Source: Rubrivivax sp. | Lineage (GTDB): Bacteria; Pseudomonadota; Gammaproteobacteria; Burkholderiales; Burkholderiaceae_C | Assembly: GCA_030681795.1 (NCBI GenBank) | Contig: JAUXRG010000048.1 | Coordinates: 154,473-218,472 of the forward strand | DNA length: 64,000 bases | Direction of reading: 5' to 3' | Part shown: positions 58,685 through 64,000 of the stretch, piece after piece | How positions within the stretch are numbered: the first letter of the stretch is position 1 | How the letters are laid out: each line of letters starts with the position of its first letter | Translations under genes and position numbers: made by a program | The notes under the pieces: generated by a model | Told to the model about the DNA's origin: nothing | Databases searched by the model: none | The model's input: the letters and a program-made list of their open reading frames with translations, nothing else

Positions 58685-58750
58685 AGTGCCTTGCCCAGCG
58701 CTATTCCTCCGCGTTCCTATTCTTCTGGGTGGCGGCTGCCGGCGGGGGCA

Positions 58751-59488
58751 TCAGCAAGAGCTGCCGTTGATCAGCGCCTGAAGCGCCTCCGGCGCCAGCA
58801 CGCGAATCTGTCGCTGCTTGACTTCCAGCAGGCCGTCCTCCTGGAACTTGGAAAACGCCCGGCTCACGGTCTCGAGCTTGAGGCCGAGATAGCTGCCGAT
58901 TTCCTCGCGCGTCATCCTCAGAACGAGTGAGCTGGACGAAAAGCCGCGCGTCTGGAGCCGCTGAGTCAGGTTGAGCAGGAAGGCCGCCAGCCGCTCCTCC
59001 GCGCGCATGCTGCCCAGCAACAGCATCACGCCGTGGTCTCGAACGATCTCGCGGCTCATGATGCGATGGAAGTGGCGCTGCAGGTCGGAGAGTTCGCGCG
59101 AGAGGTCTTCCAGCATGTGGTATGGAATGACGCAGACCTGCGAATCTTCCAGCGAGACGGCGTCGCAGGTGTGGCGGTCGGCGCCAATGCCGTCCAGACC
59201 GAGCAACTCCCCGGCCATCTGGAAGCCGGTGACTTGGTCACGCCCATCTTCCGAAGAGACGCAGGTCTTGAAAAAACCGGTTCGCACGGCGTACAAGGAG
59301 GTGAATGCATCTCCGGTACGGAAGAGGGCGTCACCCCTGGCCACGGTGCGCCGCGTCGCCACGATGGCTTCGAGACGGTCCACCTGCTCCTGCGACATGC
59401 CGACGGGCAAACAGAGTTCGCGCAGGTTACAGCTCGAGCAGGCCACCTTGAATGGTTCAAGCCGGATGCTGTTGTGTACTGTGTGCAT
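58751..59488 (-). CDS. fnr: FNR-family oxygen-sensing transcriptional regulator
   Basis: A 245-residue Crp/FNR regulator with a predicted [4Fe-4S] sensor. The ligands are C17, C20 and C26 in ACSSCNLRELC, and C119 in QVCVIP. The cNMP-like fold is followed by a helix-turn-helix in MTREEIGSYLGLKLETVSRAF, with the E..SR pattern that reads TTGAT half-sites. Start ATG at 59488 is chosen because homologues begin close to the cysteine motif; an in-frame ATG at 59527 adds 13 residues. It probably controls the cco operon and hemN. Confidence 0.93.
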   Translation of the reverse strand: MHTVHNSIRLEPFKVACSSCNLRELCLPVGMSQEQVDRLEAIVATRRTVARGDALFRTGDAFTSLYAVRTGFFKTCVSSEDGRDQVTGFQMAGELLGLDGIGADRHTCDAVSLEDSQVCVIPYHMLEDLSRELSDLQRHFHRIMSREIVRDHGVMLLLGSMRAEERLAAFLLNLTQRLQTRGFSSSSLVLRMTREEIGSYLGLKLETVSRAFSKFQEDGLLEVKQRQIRVLAPEALQALINGSSC

Positions 59489-59588
59489 TGAATGCGTGCC
59501 GGTTGCAGAGTCGGCAGTATGGCCCATCGAAGCTTGGATAGCCCAGAGCCCCCTCTCGCGGCTACCTGCAGGTAATCCACGGGCCAGA

Positions 59589-59602
59589 TTGAGCGAGATC
59601 AA
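59589..59602. promoter_or_regulatory. FNR-type box in the fnr/hemN intergenic region
   Basis: TTGAGcgagATCAA matches the FNR/Anr consensus TTGAT-N4-ATCAA at nine of ten positions. Its centre is about 107 bases from the fnr start and 34 bases from the hemN ATG at 59630. It may serve autoregulation, hemN control or both. Confidence 0.65.
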
Positions 59603-59629
59603 CCCGCGGCGGCGCCAGTTTGGCAGAGT

Positions 59630-61048
59630 ATGCCTATGAACCCTGTCGGAACGCTGACCCCAGAACCCGTGCTCTCGGATGCCCTGTTGCGGCGGCTGGA
59701 TGTCCCAGGGCCACGTTACACATCGTATCCCACCGCGGATCGTTTCGTCGAAGCGTTCGGGCCGACGGAGTACCGGCAGGCCTTGCGGCAACGCGCACAG
59801 GGCGCGGTGGTGGGAGGGGTGTCGCCTTTATCGCTTTACGTGCACATCCCGTTCTGCGAGGCGCTCTGCTACTACTGCGCCTGCAACAAGATCATCACCA
59901 AGCACCACAGCCGTGGCGCCGAGTACCTAACGCTGCTGCAGAAGGAAATCACGCTGCACGCCGAGGCCCTGGGGCGAACCCAGCCGGTATCGCAACTTCA
60001 TCTCGGGGGGGGCTCACCCACCTTCCTGTCCGACGACGAACTGGGTCAGTTGATGGACATGCTGCGTCAGTCCTTCAAGCTGGCGCCTGGGGCCGAAGTC
60101 TCGATCGAAGTCGATCCACGCACTGCGACACGCGAGCGCCTTCGTCACATGGTAGCGATGGGGTTCAATCGGGTCAGCTTCGGTATTCAGGACTTCGACC
60201 CCGAAGTGCAGGCGGCCGTGCACCGGGTGCAGTCCTACGAATCCGTGCGCGAGCTCGTGGCCGAGGCGCGGGCCTTGCGCTTCGAGTCGATCAATGCCGA
60301 CCTGATCTACGGCTTGCCAAAGCAAACGCCGGAGTCGTTCAAGCGCACGGTGGCGCAGATCTCGGAGCTGCACCCGACGCGCATCGCCTTGTACGCCTAT
60401 GCGCACATGCCGCACCGTTTCAAGCCGCAACGCCGAATCGACAGCGAAACACTCCCCACCGGCGAACAGCGCATCCGCATGCTGGGCACCGCCCTGGCGG
60501 GTTTCCAGGCCAGCGGCTATGTCCACATCGGCATGGACCACTTCGCCTTGCCGGGTGACGCCCTGGCGGTGGCCAAACGCCAGGGTCGCCTGCACCGCAA
60601 CTTCCAGGGCTACACCACGCAGCCTGATTGCGACTTGATCGGGCTGGGCGTGTCGTCCATCGGGCGCGTCGGGGCGACCTATAGCCAGAACGCCAAGACG
60701 CTGGAGGAGTATCAGGACGCCCTCGCGCAAGACGAATTCCCCATCGTGCGCGGACTGGCCCTGACGCGCGACGATCTCCTGCGCCGGGCGGTCATCATGG
60801 CGCTGATGTGCCAGGGCCGCGTGGAGTTCGAATCCATCGAATTGGCGCATCTGATCAAGATGCGCGAGACCTTCGTCCATGAATTCGAAAAGCTGCAGCC
60901 GCTGGTCGAAGGGGGCCTGGTCGAGTTGTCGGACCAAGCCATCCAGGTCACGCCGACGGGGTGGTACTTCATCCGGGCCGTGGCCATGGTCTTCGACCGT
61001 CATCTGCAGGCCGACCGCGTGCGCGAGCGTTTTTCGCGCATCATCTAG
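59630..61048 (+). CDS. hemN: Oxygen-independent coproporphyrinogen III dehydrogenase
   Basis: A 472-residue radical-SAM enzyme decarboxylating coproporphyrinogen III without oxygen for heme synthesis. The cluster motif is C76EALCYYC83 with the extra C85 typical of HemN. Other marks are PGPRYTSYPTADRF, HLGGGSPTFLSDDEL and GMDHFALPGDALA. Two start codons overlap (59630 and 59636). The FNR box lies so close to them that a start further downstream, such as GTG at 59669, is possible. It provides heme for the cbb3 oxidase under low oxygen. Confidence 0.95.
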   Translation: MPMNPVGTLTPEPVLSDALLRRLDVPGPRYTSYPTADRFVEAFGPTEYRQALRQRAQGAVVGGVSPLSLYVHIPFCEALCYYCACNKIITKHHSRGAEYLTLLQKEITLHAEALGRTQPVSQLHLGGGSPTFLSDDELGQLMDMLRQSFKLAPGAEVSIEVDPRTATRERLRHMVAMGFNRVSFGIQDFDPEVQAAVHRVQSYESVRELVAEARALRFESINADLIYGLPKQTPESFKRTVAQISELHPTRIALYAYAHMPHRFKPQRRIDSETLPTGEQRIRMLGTALAGFQASGYVHIGMDHFALPGDALAVAKRQGRLHRNFQGYTTQPDCDLIGLGVSSIGRVGATYSQNAKTLEEYQDALAQDEFPIVRGLALTRDDLLRRAVIMALMCQGRVEFESIELAHLIKMRETFVHEFEKLQPLVEGGLVELSDQAIQVTPTGWYFIRAVAMVFDRHLQADRVRERFSRII

Positions 61049-61050
61049 AG

Positions 61051-61734
61051 GTGGATTCCGCGCTTATCGCGAGCGCTGCACTTCTGGGTCTGGTCGGTTC
61101 ACCGCACTGTACCGCCATGTGCAGCGCGCCTTGTGCTGCAGCCGTCGGCCGTGGCGGCTGGGCTGCGGGCGCGTCCTTTCACCTTGCACGTGTGGCCAGC
61201 TATGCGGCTGGGGGTGCGCTAGCCTCGGCCAGCGTCTCGAGTTTGGCCACCTGGTCGCAAGTCACCCCTGTGCTGCGTCCCGTCTGGACGATGCTGAATG
61301 CGGCGGCGTTCGCACTCGGGCTCTGGTTGGTTTGGAAAGGCCAGCTACCGGCTTGGCTGGCCAATATCGGACGCGTGCCGCGCGTGGCTGAGTCAGGCTC
61401 CTGGCAAAGAGTCCGCAGCCCGCTGCGAGCCGTGACTGCGGGCAGCCTTTGGGTGGGTTGGCCCTGTGGCCTGCTGCAGTCGGCGCTGCTGGTGGCCGCC
61501 ATGACCGATGGGCCGTGGGCCGGCGCAGCGGCCATGGCTGGGTTCGCTGTGGCCTCGGCGCCTGGCTTGCTGTTCGGGCCCTGGGTCTGGCGCCGACTGC
61601 TGAGTGGCGGAAACGCTGCCGTGCGTGAACGTTGGCTCATGCGCGCCGCCGGCCTGCTGATCGTGGTGGCCTCGGGTTGGGCCCTGAGCCAGAGCCTGTG
61701 GCAGCGCACAGGCGCCCACTGCGCCCCACTCTGA
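61051..61734 (+). CDS. Sulfite exporter TauE/SafE-family protein of the cco region
   Basis: A 227-residue protein with about six membrane helices. The N-terminal helix carries GLVGSPHCTAMCSAPC, a Cys/His/Met-rich motif found in the TauE-like proteins encoded next to cbb3 and cytochrome c genes, where a copper- or redox-related role has been suggested. The second repeat has GWPCGLLQSALLVA. The start is GTG at 61051, two bases after the hemN stop, so the genes are coupled. The substrate is unknown. Confidence 0.85.
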   Translation: MDSALIASAALLGLVGSPHCTAMCSAPCAAAVGRGGWAAGASFHLARVASYAAGGALASASVSSLATWSQVTPVLRPVWTMLNAAAFALGLWLVWKGQLPAWLANIGRVPRVAESGSWQRVRSPLRAVTAGSLWVGWPCGLLQSALLVAAMTDGPWAGAAAMAGFAVASAPGLLFGPWVWRRLLSGGNAAVRERWLMRAAGLLIVVASGWALSQSLWQRTGAHCAPL

Positions 61735-61772
61735 GCACGCCCGCCGCCGAGCGCAAGGATTCAAGGACCCGG

Positions 61773-61810
61773 AAGCGACGACGCCCGGCACAGGCCGGGC
61801 GTCGCGCTTC
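61773..61810. terminator. Long hairpin between convergent genes
   Basis: CGACGCCCGGC (61779-61789) and GCCGGGCGTCG (61794-61804) form an 11-bp stem with an ACAG loop. The outer bases GAAGCG and CGCTTC extend it to 17 bp with one bulged base. It has no T-run and probably stops or protects transcripts from both sides. Confidence 0.6.
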
Positions 61811-61845
61811 GGACGCCGCGGAGGCATCCGGCCATCAAAGACAGC

Positions 61846-62010
61846 TTACTTCTTGGCTTCTTCGGCCTTCTTCTCGACCTTGACTTCAGCCTTTTTCTCA
61901 ACCTTCTTGGCGGCGGCCGAACCAGCGGCAGCAGCCGGCTTGGCATCGGCGGCGAACGCGCCAGTGGTGGCGAAAGCGGCGGCAATCAGGGCGGCCAGAA
62001 TCTTGTTCAT
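61846..62010 (-). CDS. Tiny exported Ala/Lys-rich protein
   Basis: A 54-residue predicted protein. The signal peptide MNKILAALIAAAFATTGAFA ends at a good cleavage site before ADAKPAAA. The mature 34 residues are almost only Ala, Lys, Glu and Val (KKVEKKAEVKVEKKAEEAKK), giving an amphipathic, basic helix. GAAAGG lies upstream of the ATG at 62010. Such short exported Lys/Ala/Glu-rich proteins are seen in other Burkholderiales, without a known function. An H1-like nucleic-acid binding role is unlikely because of the signal peptide. Confidence 0.75.
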   Translation of the reverse strand: MNKILAALIAAAFATTGAFAADAKPAAAAGSAAAKKVEKKAEVKVEKKAEEAKK

Positions 62011-62085
62011 CTCAGAGTACCTTTCGAGTGGGTTTATCAAGCTCCTCCAACAGGGAGGCCACCGCGTAACGCACTGGGAAGTCAG

Positions 62086-62113
62086 TTGGTTGACAGCACC
62101 CCTGGCATAGAAT
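62086..62113 (+). promoter_or_regulatory. Candidate icd promoter
   Basis: TTGGTT (62086-62091) and TAGAAT (62108-62113) are separated by 16 bases and lie 64 bases before the icd start codon. TTGACA at 62090-62095 overlaps the -35 but would give a spacer of only 12 bases. Confidence 0.4.
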
Positions 62114-62176
62114 TTCAGGCTCGATCACGCACAGGCCGCAGCGCACATCGCGCCGGCTTCATGGAGAACCCCAGAC

Positions 62177-63430
<1,254 letters not shown>

Positions 63431-63475
63431 CACGGCTCCAGGACGTCCAACGACGTCCCGTCCGGTTCCATCAAG

Positions 63476-63514
63476 AACCCCAGATCGTTGATTCGACTGG
63501 GGTTTTCTGTTTTT
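63476..63514 (+). terminator. Rho-independent terminator of icd
   Basis: AACCCCAG (63476-63483) and CTGGGGTT (63497-63504) form an 8-bp stem with a 13-base loop, followed by TTTTCTGTTTTT (63503-63514). It lies 46 bases after the icd stop codon. Confidence 0.85.
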
Positions 63515-63640
63515 CCGCGTCCAACAGCGTTTCTTGGCTTCCAACCGCCAAGGGGGCCACATTCGGGGCCATCATGGGGCCATGGCTTCGGCCAAGTCAT
63601 CGCGAGGCGCACGTCAACTACACCCTCATACCAGCGATGA

Positions 63641-63863
63641 TCGACAACGCAAAGCCGCGCAAGAACACCCGCCGCCGAACGCAGGGCTGACCGGGCCGCG
63701 CTGCTGGCATCCACCGTCCAGGTCGCGGCGGTCGCGACGGACCTGCTCGCCTTCATTCGCCTGCTGGCCAAGCTCGACACGCGAGGCATGGACCCGTACC
63801 GCGAGCGGATGCGCTCGCTCGACGCCGACATCCGGCGCCACATCGATCTGGCGTCGAAGCCCC
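63641..63863 (+). pseudogene. Truncated gene remnant cut by an IS21-like element
   Basis: An open frame with coding-like composition but no start codon after the stop at 63638-63640. It reads through helical segments such as ADRAALLASTVQVAAVATDL, LLAFIRLLAKLDTRG and DPYRERMRSLDADIRRHIDL, then runs into the end of the mobile element at 63864. I do not recognise the family. It looks like the 3' part of a gene whose beginning was lost and whose end was replaced. The stretch 63515-63640 shows nothing else I can identify. Confidence 0.35.
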
Positions 63864-64000
63864 TGATGGCCACTTCAAATTCCCCCACCTGTGGCCAGTC
63901 AAACTCCCCCGGGCAGGACGGTCGAATTATGGGTCGATGGCGGCGTTGAGCGCGATGCGTGAGGCGGCTTCCTTGAGGCGGTAGCTCTTGCCCTCGAACT
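63864..64000 (-). mobile_element. End of an IS21-like insertion sequence (continues past the right edge)
   Basis: The end begins TGATGGCCACTTC and contains two similar subterminal units: tggccacttcaaattccccc (63867-63886) and tggccagtcaaactccccc (63892-63910). Repeated units of this wording are typical of IS21-family ends. The 3' end of a helper-ATPase gene follows on the minus strand. Confidence 0.65.
63927..64000 (-). CDS. istB: IstB-like helper ATPase (C-terminal fragment)
   Basis: Only the last 24 residues lie in the window, ending FEGKSYRLKEAASRI and then ALNAAIDP and TAA (63927-63929). The GKSYRLKE wording is what IS21-family IstB proteins carry near their C-terminus. With the adjacent subterminal repeats, assignment to IS21 is likely. 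The transposase istA would lie further right. Confidence 0.6.
   Translation of the reverse strand, partial: FEGKSYRLKEAASRIALNAAIDP

Noticed and set aside
63534..63866. Plus-strand open frame of about 110 codons after icd considered as a gene
   Set aside because: Its translation is Arg/Ser/His-rich without domain character; the frame starting after 63640 is the one with coding-like composition.

Overview
The window is GC-rich chromosomal DNA of a betaproteobacterium. It is almost certainly from Burkholderiales and most like the Comamonadaceae. The evidence is two tripartite-tricarboxylate (Bug) receptors, the exbB-exbD-lpxK-Trm112-kdsB-adk block, a cbb3 oxidase cluster followed by fnr and hemN, a DUF3240-containing metal RND operon, and recurring hairpin motifs ending in cggcccggcg. 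Coding density is very high. I see no rRNA, tRNA or CRISPR array.

Layout. 1-3395: a sugar-acid dehydratase cut by the left edge, its Bug receptor and a rhodanese, all on the minus strand. 3525-7159: five small exported proteins, two sharing a C-terminal block I do not recognise. 7280-10252: a three-part lipid-linked glycosylation set (GtrB-like, ArnT-like, GtrA-like). 10440-16796: a heavy-metal RND efflux operon in the order His-rich protein, adaptor, pump, DUF3240, outer-membrane factor. 16826-19922: a TAXI-type TRAP transporter. 20124-25312: a GntR-controlled catabolic module (3-hydroxyacyl-CoA dehydrogenase-like, enolase-superfamily dehydratase, Ldh2-type dehydrogenase, Bug receptor) around a divergent promoter with a perfect 9-bp inverted repeat. 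25368-34932: DUF3422, tadA, an LD-carboxypeptidase and a dipeptide/oligopeptide-type ABC importer with a fused double ATPase. 35020-41225: two divergent large TonB-dependent receptors separated by 530 bp that hold a 24-bp palindrome. 41342-43539: an IS1634-like insertion sequence whose inverted repeat supplies the stop codon of a TPR-sulfotransferase. 45082-49798: SDR, adk, kdsB, Trm112-like, lpxK, exbD, exbB. 50092-52606: xseA, sodB, DUF192. 52660-61734: ccoI-ccoS-ccoN-ccoO-ccoQ-ccoP, a short FixH-like gene, fnr, hemN and a TauE/SafE-type protein; ccoG is absent. 61846-63430: a tiny exported Ala/Lys-rich protein and icd. 63476-64000: the icd terminator, a gene remnant and one end of an IS21-like element that runs off the right edge.

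How the parts work together. The TonB receptors need ExbBD, encoded in the same window. The ABC importer beside an LD-carboxypeptidase suggests peptide, possibly murein-peptide, uptake. The cbb3, FNR and HemN genes form a microaerobic respiration unit, with one FNR-type box in the fnr/hemN intergenic region. The least explained parts are the small exported-protein cluster, the divergent receptor pair with its palindrome, the 12-bp tandem repeats in the TAXI and adk leaders, and the disrupted right end.
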